Of a DNA stretch of 64,000 nucleotides, positions 42,894 to 53,998 are shown piece after piece. Made by a program: the position numbers and the translations under genes. Under the pieces are notes generated by a model, which saw nothing but the letters and a program-made list of their open reading frames with translations, was not told the DNA's origin and did no database searches. The stretch comes from Devosiaceae bacterium (GTDB lineage: Bacteria > Pseudomonadota > Alphaproteobacteria > Rhizobiales > Devosiaceae). The first letter of the stretch is position 1, and the number at the start of each line of letters is the position of its first letter. The stretch lies in the NCBI GenBank assembly GCA_021648375.1, contig JAKISW010000007.1, positions 15,422 through 79,421 of the forward strand. The letters run 5' to 3'.

Positions 42894-44237
42894 TTATGCG
42901 GCGTTCGCAATGGCATCAGAAATTTCACGAACGATTTTTGACACCAGGGCTTCATCGTCCCCCTGCCCCATAATGCGGATAAGAGGCTCGGTTCCTGAAG
43001 CTCTGATAACCAACCTCCCACCTTCACCAAGACGAGTTTGGCCATTTTCAATCAATTGCACAACAGATTTATCGGACAAAGGCTGACCACGTGTGAATTT
43101 TACATTATGCAATAGCTGGGGTACTTTTTCATATAGGTTGCAAACCTGCGATACCGTTTGCCCTTTTGATGTAACAACCTGCAACAATTGCAGCGCCGCC
43201 ACCAACCCGTCACCGGTCGTGGTAAAATCCGACATGATAATATGCCCCGATTGCTCACCACCAACATTATAATTATTGGCACGCATGCTTTCTAAAACAT
43301 AGCGATCACCAACCTGAGCCCGGTCAAGTTTAAGGTCCATTGTCTGCAAAAACCGCTCCAGCCCAAGGTTGGACATTACGGTTGCCGCAATCCCACCCCC
43401 GCTTAAAATTCCACGTTCATGCCAGGATTTGGCGATAACGGCCATCAACTGGTCGCCATCAACAACTTCCCCTTTTTCATCAATAATCAAAACCCGGTCT
43501 GCATCTCCATCCAGCGCAATGCCGATATCCGCTCTGGTTTCACGAACTTTTTCGCTTAGTTTTGCAGGCGAAGTGGAGCCGCATTTATCATTGATGTTAA
43601 ATCCGTCCGGTTGATCGCCAATGGCAAAAACTTCTGCTCCCAATTCCCAAAGAGCTTCTGGAGCAACTTTATATCCAGCTCCATTTGCGCAATCCACAAC
43701 TATGCGCAAACCGGTAAAGTCAGTGTTGCGCGGCAATGTTCTTTTTGCATATTCCACATATCTGGTGCGGGCTTCTTCAAGACGTTTTGCCCGGCCGATT
43801 TTTTGCCCCTGGGAAAGTCTGGGATTTAAGTCGCTATCCATCAGCGCCTCAATTTCCTCTTCCATATTATCAGTAAGTTTATAACCATCCGGTCTGAATA
43901 GCTTAATCCCGTTATCCTCATAAGGGTTGTGAGAAGCTGAAATCATCACGCCCAGATCAGCACGCATGGAACGGGTAAGCATGGCAACCGCAGGTGTTGG
44001 CATTGGACCAAGCAAAAACACATCCATGCCCACAGCCGTAAATCCGGCAGTCAAAGCATTTTCAATCATATACCCTGAGCGTCTGGTATCCTTGCCAATC
44101 ACCACCCGATGCCTGTGCGATCCGCGTCGAAATGCAAGCCCTGTGGCCATTCCAACTTTCAACGCCAGTTCAGGGGTTAGTTTGCTGCCATTTGCCAAAC
44201 CCCGAATGCCATCGGTTCCAAAATATTTTCGTGCCAT
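42894..44237 (-). CDS. glmM: Phosphoglucosamine mutase GlmM
   Basis: 447 aa. It interconverts glucosamine-6-phosphate and glucosamine-1-phosphate for peptidoglycan and LPS precursors. It opens with KYFGTDGIRGLANGSKLTPE. The active-site phosphoserine loop is GVMISASHNPYEDNGIKLFR, the metal loop IGIALDGDADRVLIIDEKG, the sugar-binding loop GGEQSGHIIMSDFTTTGDG, and the phosphate loop VIRASGTEPLIRIMGQG. Downstream of ftsH, as in many alphaproteobacteria, but separated from it by a terminator. Confidence 0.97.
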   Translation of the reverse strand: MARKYFGTDGIRGLANGSKLTPELALKVGMATGLAFRRGSHRHRVVIGKDTRRSGYMIENALTAGFTAVGMDVFLLGPMPTPAVAMLTRSMRADLGVMISASHNPYEDNGIKLFRPDGYKLTDNMEEEIEALMDSDLNPRLSQGQKIGRAKRLEEARTRYVEYAKRTLPRNTDFTGLRIVVDCANGAGYKVAPEALWELGAEVFAIGDQPDGFNINDKCGSTSPAKLSEKVRETRADIGIALDGDADRVLIIDEKGEVVDGDQLMAVIAKSWHERGILSGGGIAATVMSNLGLERFLQTMDLKLDRAQVGDRYVLESMRANNYNVGGEQSGHIIMSDFTTTGDGLVAALQLLQVVTSKGQTVSQVCNLYEKVPQLLHNVKFTRGQPLSDKSVVQLIENGQTRLGEGGRLVIRASGTEPLIRIMGQGDDEALVSKIVREISDAIANAA

Positions 44238-44373
44238 GATTTTGACCTGTGCCGGATGTGATTAAAGTTAATTTGGATATTATACAATAACTACGAATTT
44301 ACGATGAGCAATTAGTCTCAATATTAACATTGGGTATAGTCAACAACTAAATCATCATTGAGACAGCTCAAAC

Positions 44374-44407
44374 AAAAAAATATGCCGGACAATTGCCCGG
44401 CATATTT
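44374..44407 (-). terminator. Terminator of ftsH
   Basis: TATGCCGGACAATTGCCCGGCATA (44381-44404) forms a 10-bp stem with one mismatch. On the minus strand it is followed by seven T (A-run 44374-44380). It lies 62 nt beyond the ftsH stop. Confidence 0.9.
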
Positions 44408-44468
44408 TATTTATAAAAAACTCTCAGCTTTCAAAAAAAGTTTCGCCAAAAAGCTCAACCACTAGTGG

Positions 44469-46409
<1,941 letters not shown>

Positions 46410-46562
46410 TTATCAATTCCTGAAAAGGTTTTAAAAGCGCTTACCGCTCACGTGGTTCTTGATTGCGAATGTAGGGTGCCAGACCCATAGATACAAGGCT
46501 ATTGCTTAACTTGGGTTAAGTTAGGTCAGTTTAATTTGCTCTGTGGTAAACACGCTCATATA

Positions 46563-47912
46563 TTAGTCAAAATCCACCAATTCGCAAATAATGACTTCAC
46601 TGAAAGAATTTGCACCGATTGCCAAAAGATTTCCCGCTTCATCGACCACCATCACACAAGAATGCACCCAGTCCATTTTTATCTGATCAGTACCTGCAAC
46701 ATGATCTTGCAATTGTTGACGACTTAGAGAAAATGCCCCCTGAACAATCACTGGATTTTTTGAAAGGTTTTCTACAACAAACCGCTGATCCCACAGGGTT
46801 TTTTGTCCCGGTTGCAGCAGCGTTTTGTTTGTTTCCAGCCAACCGGTTGCAAGTTGATCGACTGCAAGTAAATCAACTGCAAGTCGACCGGCTGCAAGTC
46901 GACCGGCTTCACGAAAAACCACAACTTTACCGTGCTTGAGAGCAATTCCGCATCCACCAATCACCATTCCATTAAATTGCGGATTTGAAAGATTTTTAAT
47001 TAAATCTTCCAACTGGGAAAGTTCGCCAGAGTTACGTCCGCCAGAACCGCAATAAATCATTTTGCCCAGCAGGCGGATGGCAATTTCCTCAGGTTGAGCA
47101 ATCAATTGCTCGTGAGAAATCATCTGCACACCAAATTGATCCTGCTTTACGCAGCTTTTATATTGCGCGGAGCAAAAATGATCCAACGCCCTGTCTGCCC
47201 GGCCCATTCTAAGGGCAAACCTGTTTAAATTGGCACCGGTCAATCCGGTTTCTTTTATGTCAGACAGCAATTTTCGCCAGCGAACCCGCTCATATTTCAA
47301 GTCATGATTTGAAGGATCGTTAAATGCATCAAGCCCGGCTTGCTCGACAATGTCATTCAATTCTTCGCGGCCCATGCCAAGCAGTGGTCGAAAAATTTTC
47401 ATCCCAAATATTTCAGAAAAAAGCTCCATGCCCTTAAGTCCGCTCAAGCCAGATCCGTGGGCCAGCCGCATCATTATGGTTTCTGCCTGATCATCCATAT
47501 GATGGCCGCTCAACAAATACCCGACCCCATCGAGAGCCATTTGCTCACCAATCAACCGGTAGCGAGCCATCCTGGCAGCTGCCTGCACACCTGTTGTGGG
47601 CTTCTTTCCTTGCCAGATCAGAGTTTTATGTTCAAATCCAAAACCCGTGGCCAGAGTTTTAACGCCTTGGCATTCCACTGCAGATTGAGAACGCAATCCA
47701 TGATCTACTGAATAGATAAAGATTTTTGGACGCAGCTTATTATTCTGCTTATTATCTAGCCAGCTACGAACCAAAATCATCAAAGCCAGCGAATCAACGC
47801 CCCCGGAAACAGCAAGCGCAATGGCATTTTCGTCCAGCATGGGCGCCAATAATTCATCAGCTTTTTCTGACATTTTATCTTCAAGGTCGCTGGTTTGACC
47901 ATGCTTTAGCAT
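46563..47912 (-). CDS. tilS: tRNA(Ile)-lysidine synthetase TilS
   Basis: 449 aa. It modifies C34 of the CAU-anticodon isoleucine tRNA with lysine. The PP-loop ATP-binding motif is IALAVSGGVDSLALMI, followed by YSVDHGLRSQSAVECQGVKT, GYLLSGHHMDDQAETIMMRL and RPLLGMGREELNDIVEQA. The C-terminal region is divergent and contains a short 5-residue tandem repeat (GRLAA/GRLAV/DLLAV/DQLAT), encoded by 15-bp DNA repeats. It overlaps the end of cpoB by 7 nt, so translation is coupled. Confidence 0.95.
   Translation of the reverse strand: MLKHGQTSDLEDKMSEKADELLAPMLDENAIALAVSGGVDSLALMILVRSWLDNKQNNKLRPKIFIYSVDHGLRSQSAVECQGVKTLATGFGFEHKTLIWQGKKPTTGVQAAARMARYRLIGEQMALDGVGYLLSGHHMDDQAETIMMRLAHGSGLSGLKGMELFSEIFGMKIFRPLLGMGREELNDIVEQAGLDAFNDPSNHDLKYERVRWRKLLSDIKETGLTGANLNRFALRMGRADRALDHFCSAQYKSCVKQDQFGVQMISHEQLIAQPEEIAIRLLGKMIYCGSGGRNSGELSQLEDLIKNLSNPQFNGMVIGGCGIALKHGKVVVFREAGRLAAGRLAVDLLAVDQLATGWLETNKTLLQPGQKTLWDQRFVVENLSKNPVIVQGAFSLSRQQLQDHVAGTDQIKMDWVHSCVMVVDEAGNLLAIGANSFSEVIICELVDFD
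46841..46915. repeat. 15-bp tandem minisatellite inside tilS
   Basis: Five 15-bp units, e.g. GATCGACTGCAAGTA, AATCAACTGCAAGTC, GACCGGCTGCAAGTC, in frame with tilS. The unit length is five codons, so copy-number change keeps the frame open. Confidence 0.88.
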
Positions 47913-49069
47913 TGAAGTTCTTGTGCCTCCCGTCTTACTTCACTTAAAAAAGCCCCCCCCATTGACGGATAACGCTTAAGAACCTCATCAAAGGTCCTGC
48001 AAGCCGTTTCGGCCTCGCCGGCTCCGGCCAGTGCCACGCCGAGCTTGAACAAAAGATCAGGTGCTCTTGTTGTATTCTGATATTTTTCAAAACCTGAGAA
48101 CAGAACCTGCGCCGCTTCGTCATATTCCTCGTTTATTATCAGGCTTTCCCCAAGCCAGTTTGTGGCGTCCGGTGCCTGGGGATGATCTGGAAAAAGATCA
48201 ACAAACTGACGAAACTGATCCTGGGCAAATTGATAATCCCCATCCATCACAGCCTCAAAACCAGCCCGATACTGGGCATCTGCATCCCCTTTAGTCGCCA
48301 GAGATGCGGGATCATAATCCAAATCCAAAATTAAACCTTGCCCACCTCCTAACCCTTGTGCTGCAAAGTCATTCTGCGTGGGCAATTGTGTTGACCTCAA
48401 TTCGCTCTCACCAAAAAGCCTCTCACCAAAGCCATCACTTTCCACTTCATTTTCTGCTTCGACACCATTTGGCGATGCAACTTCTAAAAAAGAGGGGTCA
48501 GTTCCGTTATCAGTACCGGCCAGATTTTCTCCCTCCATTGCATTCTCACTTGCAGTATTTTCATTTACATCAGTATCAACCGGTGCGCTCAAAATTTGGT
48601 TCTGCGACAATTCCCCGGCCGGCATATCGCCCCCGGATTGAATTGCCGCCTCAGTTTTTCCCGAGCCACCGCCTTCCAGCTGTTGAAAACGAAACTCGTT
48701 ATCTTCCTGCATTCTTTCAATCAGCATTTGAATTTGCGTCAATTGAAACTGCAATCCCTCAACCTGACCATTTAAAATACGCATCTGCTCTTCCATTTGC
48801 GAAATCCGCAAATTGGTACTGGCATTGCCTCGTGTTTGGGCAATTCTGATATCCGGCTGCACACCCACCATGGATGGCGGTGTTAAACCTTCACTTAATT
48901 GTTGAATGGAATTATTCAGCCCCTGGGACTGAAATTCTAAAACACCCAATCGGGAAGCAAAATCCTGGCCAGAACCGGCGTTAGTCAATGCGGGGAATAA
49001 AACTCCCGACATGAGTGCCACGGAAAAAAGCAATGCTTTGCTCCCCGGTCTAATTTTTAAAAAAAACAA
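47906..49069 (-). CDS. cpoB: Tol-Pal system protein CpoB (YbgF)
   Basis: 387 aa. A signal peptide (ALLFSVALMSGVLFPALTNA) is followed by a trimerising coiled coil (about 75-140: TNLRISQMEEQMRILNGQVE and QFQLTQIQMLIERMQEDNEF), an acidic disordered linker of about 130 residues and a C-terminal tetratricopeptide domain: QYRAGFEAVMDGDYQFAQDQ, PDHPQAPDATNWLGESLIIN and PDLLFKLGVALAGAGEAETA. CpoB links Tol-Pal to peptidoglycan synthesis during division. It lies between pal and tilS, the standard place; a terminator separates it from pal. Confidence 0.94.
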   Translation of the reverse strand: MFFLKIRPGSKALLFSVALMSGVLFPALTNAGSGQDFASRLGVLEFQSQGLNNSIQQLSEGLTPPSMVGVQPDIRIAQTRGNASTNLRISQMEEQMRILNGQVEGLQFQLTQIQMLIERMQEDNEFRFQQLEGGGSGKTEAAIQSGGDMPAGELSQNQILSAPVDTDVNENTASENAMEGENLAGTDNGTDPSFLEVASPNGVEAENEVESDGFGERLFGESELRSTQLPTQNDFAAQGLGGGQGLILDLDYDPASLATKGDADAQYRAGFEAVMDGDYQFAQDQFRQFVDLFPDHPQAPDATNWLGESLIINEEYDEAAQVLFSGFEKYQNTTRAPDLLFKLGVALAGAGEAETACRTFDEVLKRYPSMGGAFLSEVRREAQELQC

Positions 49070-49228
49070 CTTGCGTATCCTTTATTTGATTTTGGGATCT
49101 GACCCGAAAGACAGAACCTTAATTAACATCGCCCTCATCTATGACGCCCCACATCGATGATGTAGTTCGCAAAGAGTACCGGGCAAAAAACGCTTACCTC
49201 ATGCACACTCTTAGCGCGAAATTTTGAC

Positions 49229-49266
49229 AAAAAAAAGCGCCGGGGTTGATACGCAATCCCCGACGC
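49229..49266 (-). terminator. Terminator of the tol-pal operon
   Basis: GCGCCGGGGTTG (49237-49248) pairs with CAATCCCCGACGC (49254-49266). On the minus strand eight T follow (A-run 49229-49236). It is located 63 nt after the pal stop, inside the 259-bp pal-cpoB gap, which otherwise holds the cpoB promoter region. Confidence 0.88.
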
Positions 49267-49328
49267 CCTTCGCCTCCAGAATACTGGCGAAATTTTTCAC
49301 CCCCTAACATCAACGTTAGGGTCGTCAA

Positions 49329-49817
49329 TTAGTTCAACACTGTCACCGCACGACGATTTTGCGACCAGCATGAAATATCATTGCAAATTGCCACGGGCCG
49401 TTCTTTACCAAACGATCTTGAAGTAATCCGATTAGCGCTAACTCCCCGGCTTACCAGAAAGTTCACAGCCGCCGCTGCACGACGGGCACCAAGCGCAATA
49501 TTATATTCCCTGGTGCCTCTTTCATCCGCATGGCCTTCAATCACGATCTTATATCGTGAATACTTGAACAGCCAATCAGCCTGTTTGGTCAGCGTTGCCT
49601 CCCCTTCAGCCGTCAAAACAGAAGAATCGGTTTCAAAAAACACCCTATCGCCAATAGCCACCAGAAATTCCTGCTGACTGCCTGGCGTGGCATTACCTTC
49701 CCCGACTGTATTGCGAGCACATGCGCTGGTAATACCAACAAGAACAGCAACAACAAAAAACGCGCGTAGAATCGAAATGATCGGCGCAAATGAAAAATTC
49801 GGTGCGATGGTCCGCAT
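49329..49817 (-). CDS. pal: Peptidoglycan-associated lipoprotein Pal
   Basis: 162 aa from the ATG of MRTIAPNFSF, which has AGGAG upstream; longer starts are not supported. A lipoprotein signal with hydrophobic core FFVVAVLVGITSAC places the acylated Cys near residue 30. The OmpA-like peptidoglycan-binding domain follows: DRVFFETDSSVLTAEGEATL, IVIEGHADERGTREYNIALG and RRAAAAVNFLVSRGVSANRI, with RSFGKERPVA at the diaminopimelate site. It anchors the outer membrane to peptidoglycan and binds TolB. Last gene of tolQRAB-pal. Confidence 0.97.
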   Translation of the reverse strand: MRTIAPNFSFAPIISILRAFFVVAVLVGITSACARNTVGEGNATPGSQQEFLVAIGDRVFFETDSSVLTAEGEATLTKQADWLFKYSRYKIVIEGHADERGTREYNIALGARRAAAAVNFLVSRGVSANRITSRSFGKERPVAICNDISCWSQNRRAVTVLN

Positions 49818-49996
49818 ACCGTTAACTCCTGAATTAAGAAAAAATTTGTCCCACATTATAGGCATCTTTACCTTAAGGCACCGTTCCCAAGCAATGTTAA
49901 TCAAGGTTTAATCGGGCCAAATTACGACAAGGTCAACAAAAAAAACTTTTCCACAGTTTATCGTAAATCAGACCAAGAATTTTTAGGATCAAGACC

Positions 49997-51340
49997 CTAA
50001 CCAAGCAATGGTGACCATGCCGGATCTGACGCAAAGGTTTCGGTTGGAACCTGCTGTAAATTTCTTCCCCAGACATCAATGGAATAAAGCCTTGGCCCGT
50101 CATTCCCCCCAAGATCAGAAAAATACATGAGAACCCTGCCATTGGGTGCCCATGTGGGTCCCTCCATATGAAAACTGCTGGCCAGAATGCGCTCCCCTGA
50201 ACCATCAGGTTTCATGGTGCCGATATGAAACTGGCCACCCTGGGTTCTGGTAAAGGCTATCAAATCTCCCAGGGGAGACCATACAGGTGTCGAATAGGAC
50301 CCCTGCCCATAACTGATCCTTTGTGCTCCGCCGCCGCCTGCATCCATGATATAAATCTGCTGCTGACCTCCGCGATCACTCTCAAAGGCAATACGTGCAC
50401 CATCCGGAGAAAAAGTCGGGGAAGTATCAATTGCCGCTGAATTGGTGAGTTGGCGCGGGTTACCGGAGCCAATGGGCATTGAAAACAGATTTGTCGTTCC
50501 CGCCGCTTCCACCGAAAATGCCAATGAGCGCCCATCGGGGGAAAAGCGTGGCGAAAATGTCATCTGCCCGAAGCTGCCAATTCTTTGTTGTTGACCGGTG
50601 GCCAGATCAAGCAAATATACTTGGGGCTGACCATCATCATAATTCATATAGGCCAAAACCGCCTGCACCGGAGAATAGCGCGGCGTTAGCGCCAGCGAGT
50701 TCCCCGATGTGAGATATTGCAGATTTTCTCCATCCTGATCCATCATCGCCAACCGTTTGACACGGTTCGCCTTGGGGCCACTTTCTGCCACATAAACTAT
50801 TTTTGTATCAAAATATCCGCTCTCCCCGGTCAGGGAGGTATAAACCGCATCCGAAACAATATGAGCAATGCGCCGCCATGCGCTGGCATCGGTGGCAAGG
50901 GATCGGCCCTCAACCTGAACCTGCGCCCTTGTATCCCATACCCTAACCGAAGACTGAATTTGTTGCCCCCGCTCCACCTGTCCCATCAATACCGCATCAA
51001 CATTTTTGCCCTGCCATTGGGCAAAATCCGGCTCTGCCTGCACATCACCCACCATACCGACCATTTCTGAGCTGTCCAATGGGGAAAACAGGCCCGAGCG
51101 GCGCAAATTTGCCCGCACAATATCGGCAACTTCGCGACCAAAGGTCGGGTCAGACGATGCAAAATCCGGAATGGCAATCGGCAATGGCGTAAATTGCGCC
51201 CCCGAAACAACAATTCTCAGCTGAGCGATAACCGGAGAAGCAAAAACCAGTCCCGCAGCACCAAAGGCTGCAGATTTCAGCAATGTTCTACGAGATGACA
51301 TTCGAGCGGATGCCAGTCGACGGGTTGATTGGTTTTTCAT
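49997..51340 (-). CDS. tolB: Tol-Pal system beta-propeller protein TolB
   Basis: 447 aa. The N-terminal domain (LRIVVSGAQFTPLPIAIPDF and VDAVLMGQVERGQQIQSSVR) and the C-terminal six-bladed propeller are complete; blades show YLDLATGQ-like text (VYLLDLATGQQQRIGSFGQM, FSPDGRSLAFSVEAAGTTNL, TFSPDGARIAFESDRGGQQQ, YSTPVWSPLGDLIAFTR). The signal sequence is unusual: SSRRTLLKSAAFGAAGLVFA has the S-R-R-x-x-L-K pattern of Tat signals. TolB is a soluble periplasmic partner of Pal and TolA. It is fourth in the tol operon, after a 172-bp gap from tolA. Confidence 0.97.
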   Translation of the reverse strand: MKNQSTRRLASARMSSRRTLLKSAAFGAAGLVFASPVIAQLRIVVSGAQFTPLPIAIPDFASSDPTFGREVADIVRANLRRSGLFSPLDSSEMVGMVGDVQAEPDFAQWQGKNVDAVLMGQVERGQQIQSSVRVWDTRAQVQVEGRSLATDASAWRRIAHIVSDAVYTSLTGESGYFDTKIVYVAESGPKANRVKRLAMMDQDGENLQYLTSGNSLALTPRYSPVQAVLAYMNYDDGQPQVYLLDLATGQQQRIGSFGQMTFSPRFSPDGRSLAFSVEAAGTTNLFSMPIGSGNPRQLTNSAAIDTSPTFSPDGARIAFESDRGGQQQIYIMDAGGGGAQRISYGQGSYSTPVWSPLGDLIAFTRTQGGQFHIGTMKPDGSGERILASSFHMEGPTWAPNGRVLMYFSDLGGNDGPRLYSIDVWGRNLQQVPTETFASDPAWSPLLG

Positions 51341-51363
51341 TTTTTAACACGTCCTCTTGTTGG

Positions 51364-51397
51364 CCAAGTTTTCTTGCTGACCAAGTTTTCTTGCTGA
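51364..51397. repeat. 17-bp tandem duplication upstream of tolB
   Basis: CCAAGTTTTCTTGCTGA occurs twice in direct tandem (51364-51380 and 51381-51397), 24 nt from the tolB start, in the tolA-tolB gap. It may affect the tolB leader; no gene lies here. Confidence 0.85.
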
Positions 51398-51512
51398 CCG
51401 CCAATTTTCCCAGATACCAGTTAAGCGGTTATAAATTAATCCCAAATCTTTAAACTATTCTCATGTCAAAAACGAGACATTCCCTGTCATTTTTACGTTA
51501 CAGTAAAAACAT

Positions 51513-52493
51513 TCATGATAAATCGCCTGGCCTGAACGTAACATCAATTTCTTTCCAGGTTTCATATTTTTCTGCTGCCAGCCGATAAGGCCCACATCCA
51601 AGCACCGCCCTTTGCGCCGCTCGGGCTATCGAACCCTGAATTGGAGTGGTGATATTGCTCGTCACCCTTGGGGTACCGTTAACCGATCCATCCCTGTTGA
51701 GATTGACCATTAAGCGCACTGATTCTCCGCTATCAATTTCCCCCGGCAACAAACGCCAGCACTGGCGCATTTGCGCAACCAGTGCATCTTCTTCAGAACG
51801 GGTAAGAGTGGCGGCACGCCCGGTTGGCGCTCCAAGCGTTGCCTGCCCGCCCTCGCCGGTTGTTGCGCCACGGGTTTCCTCAGCATTGATTATTTCGGAA
51901 ATTTTATCAGCCTCCCGCGCTGCATCCCGCTGCTGACGACGAACCAGTTCTTCCCGGATCTGAGCCAGGTTGGCCGTGCGCACTACCGGAGCAGGAGGGG
52001 CAGGTGTTGGCTCCACAGGGTCTGGTGTTGGTGTTGCAATTTCAGGCACAACTTCAACCGGCTCTTCAACAGGTTGTTCCTCAACCGGGGCAGGCTCAGG
52101 TTCTGGTTCAGGTTCTGGCTGAGTTTCAGGCACCGGTTCCGGCTCTGGCGTTGGTGAAGGGTCCGGCACTGGCTCCGGGGCCGATTGCTCCGTTGGTGCA
52201 GGTGTAACGGTTTCACTATCCGTTGGCGTTACCTGATCAATTTCAGTATTTCCGGCAGGTTGGGCCAGTTCGGGGGGGATTTCAGTATCCACAATGGAAG
52301 GTGTATCAGTTTCAACGATTTTACTTTCCAGCGACCCAACCCGGATATTGGAAAAATCGCTAATAGGAACAAGGTCCACCGAGATGGATTCAATGATACC
52401 TGGATCAAGCGGCTCTGCAAAATTAAGGCCTATCAGCCCCGCAATAATTAATGCCGAATGAGAAAATATGGATACCGGCAGCCCGACACGCAT
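51513..52493 (-). CDS. tolA: Tol-Pal system protein TolA
   Basis: 326 aa. One N-terminal transmembrane helix (FSHSALIIAGLIGLNFAEP) is followed by a short linker, a long Pro/Glu/Thr/Val-rich extended domain (about residues 75-165, many PEPEPxP repeats) that replaces the Ala/Lys-rich helix of enterobacterial TolA, then a helical part (LAQIREELVRRQQRDAAREA). The C-terminal TonB-like domain has DALVAQMRQCWRLLPGEIDS, VRLMVNLNRDGSVNGTPRVT and GCGPYRLAAEKYETWKEIDV with FRPGD. It spans the periplasm and transmits TolQR energy to TolB-Pal. It starts 4 nt after tolR. Confidence 0.95.
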   Translation of the reverse strand: MRVGLPVSIFSHSALIIAGLIGLNFAEPLDPGIIESISVDLVPISDFSNIRVGSLESKIVETDTPSIVDTEIPPELAQPAGNTEIDQVTPTDSETVTPAPTEQSAPEPVPDPSPTPEPEPVPETQPEPEPEPEPAPVEEQPVEEPVEVVPEIATPTPDPVEPTPAPPAPVVRTANLAQIREELVRRQQRDAAREADKISEIINAEETRGATTGEGGQATLGAPTGRAATLTRSEEDALVAQMRQCWRLLPGEIDSGESVRLMVNLNRDGSVNGTPRVTSNITTPIQGSIARAAQRAVLGCGPYRLAAEKYETWKEIDVTFRPGDLS

Positions 52494-52497
52494 GGCT

Positions 52498-52947
52498 TCA
52501 CCGGCCCGTTTCCTGAGCTGTGACCAGCCCTATTCTTGAATGGCCTGCGGCAGAAAGAGCACCCATAACCCTCATAACGGCTCCATAATCAACACTTGTA
52601 TCCGCCCGAACATATATCCGCTGCTCGGAATCCTGCGCCGCCATCTCGTTGACCCGCGCAATTGCCTGCTCAAGAGAAAACTGCTCATCGCCGATAAAAA
52701 TTTCTCCATTCAGCGTCACACTAAGCGTCACCGGCTCGGCGGGAATATTTAAACTTTGCGCCTGAGATTCGGGCAAATCAACCGGCACACCAACAGTTAA
52801 AAGCGGAGCGGCCACCATAAACACGATCAGCAACACCAGCATCACGTCGACCATTGGCGTTACGTTTATTTCGCTCATCGGGGCGTTACGCTTGCGCCTT
52901 CTGCGGCGTCCGCCGCCAGATCCCCCACCTGCAACTGACATGGACAT
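52498..52947 (-). CDS. tolR: Tol-Pal system protein TolR
   Basis: 149 aa, ExbD/TolR family. A basic Gly-rich N-terminus (GGSGGGRRRRRKRNAPMSEI) is followed by NVTPMVDVMLVLLIVFMVAA, a single transmembrane helix with the protonatable Asp, and a periplasmic domain ending VMGALSAAGHSRIGLVTAQE. It forms the proton-driven motor with TolQ. Start and tolQ stop share one base (TGATG), so translation is coupled. Confidence 0.97.
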   Translation of the reverse strand: MSMSVAGGGSGGGRRRRRKRNAPMSEINVTPMVDVMLVLLIVFMVAAPLLTVGVPVDLPESQAQSLNIPAEPVTLSVTLNGEIFIGDEQFSLEQAIARVNEMAAQDSEQRIYVRADTSVDYGAVMRVMGALSAAGHSRIGLVTAQETGR

Positions 52948-53663
52948 CAGCCCTGCCCTCCTCGTGCGTCAAGCTGACGCGAAAGAATGGTTGAGAATTC
53001 ATCAGCAAAACCTTCCAGCCTCCCAACCAGTATATTGGCATCGGCAGAAAACTTGTTATAGGCGATAACCGCCGGAATTGCAGCCAAAAGTCCCAAAGCC
53101 GTTGCAAACAATGCCTCGGCGATCCCCGGCGCTACCACCGCCAGATTAGTACTTTCAGAAAGCGCAATCGACTGGAATGAGTTCATAATCCCCCATACCG
53201 TACCAAAAAGGCCAACAAAGGGCGAAGCGGAGCCAACCGTTGCCAAAAAGCCCAATTGCTTTTCCAGATATTCGGTTTCGCGCGCTATGGCCACATCAAG
53301 AACTTTATCGATACGCACCTGCACCCCGATATGGGTGGCCGCATTTTGTTCATGAGAGCGCTTCCACTCTTTCATGGCGGCAACAAACACCGCCGACAGC
53401 CCTTTTGAGGGGCGGTCCGAAAGGGTTTGATAAAGATCTTCCAGTGACTGCCCGGACCAAAAAACCCGCTCGAAACGATTCATTTCACGCTTGGCACGAT
53501 TAAAACCCAGCCATTTATCTACAACGATAGCCCACGACCATACCGAGGCCACAACCAGCCCGATCATCACCGCCTTGATTACCCAGTCAGCCGCCATAAA
53601 CAGGCCGAACAGGGAAAAGTCCAGATCGCCGGCAACAGCGCCAGTAGCTTCCAGTGCTTCCAT
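52947..53663 (-). CDS. tolQ: Tol-Pal system proton-channel protein TolQ
   Basis: 238 aa, MotA/TolQ/ExbB family with three transmembrane helices: ADWVIKAVMIGLVVASVWSW, LGFLATVGSASPFVGLFGTV and LFATALGLLAAIPAVIAYNK. The conserved VGLFGTVWGIMNSF and ATALGLLAAIPA motifs form the ion path. First gene of the leftward tolQ-tolR-tolA-tolB-pal operon. The ribosome site AAGGATAT precedes the ATG. The gap to the rightward barrel gene at 53999 is 335 bp and holds both promoters. Confidence 0.97.
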   Translation of the reverse strand: MEALEATGAVAGDLDFSLFGLFMAADWVIKAVMIGLVVASVWSWAIVVDKWLGFNRAKREMNRFERVFWSGQSLEDLYQTLSDRPSKGLSAVFVAAMKEWKRSHEQNAATHIGVQVRIDKVLDVAIARETEYLEKQLGFLATVGSASPFVGLFGTVWGIMNSFQSIALSESTNLAVVAPGIAEALFATALGLLAAIPAVIAYNKFSADANILVGRLEGFADEFSTILSRQLDARGGQG

Positions 53664-53998
53664 TCAGATATATCCTTTTGGCGAACGATAAAAAATCGAA
53701 CGCTGATTATTGCCCCAACCCCATTAACAGGTGCATGCACTTGCAGGGTAATTTTGTCAAATTTTAGGTAAATGCCGCACAGGTTTTTTCACGACGCATT
53801 ATTTCAGGCAATAAGCAATATTTGGGTTAATCAATATTTAAAGAAACACCTTCAAAGGCTTATAGAATTAATACGAGTAACTTCACAATTACTATCATAT
53901 TATTTGAGTAATTAATTACAAAATATATAATTTTATTGCGCTTCCACCATTATTATCGTTAACTTTCTCTTAAGTTAAAGTTGGTTTTGGGGGAATTA
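53664..53998. promoter_or_regulatory. Divergent tolQ / barrel-protein promoter region with perfect CtrA site
   Basis: 335 bp of AT-rich DNA without a gene. TTAACTTTCTCTTAA (53959-53973) is a perfect TTAA-N7-TTAA CtrA consensus followed at once by another TTAA, 25 nt upstream of the barrel gene start. That is close enough to overlap the transcription start, so CtrA could repress as well as activate. Confidence 0.5.

Noticed and set aside
46841..46915. CRISPR-like array in tilS
   Set aside because: Units are contiguous 15-bp repeats without spacers and are in frame inside a gene.
48304..48849. 181-codon plus-strand frame over cpoB
   Set aside because: Antisense to the well-supported CpoB coiled coil; composition is typical of a shadow frame.
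51771..52451. Plus-strand frames over tolA
   Set aside because: Mirror translations of the Pro/Glu repeats of TolA.
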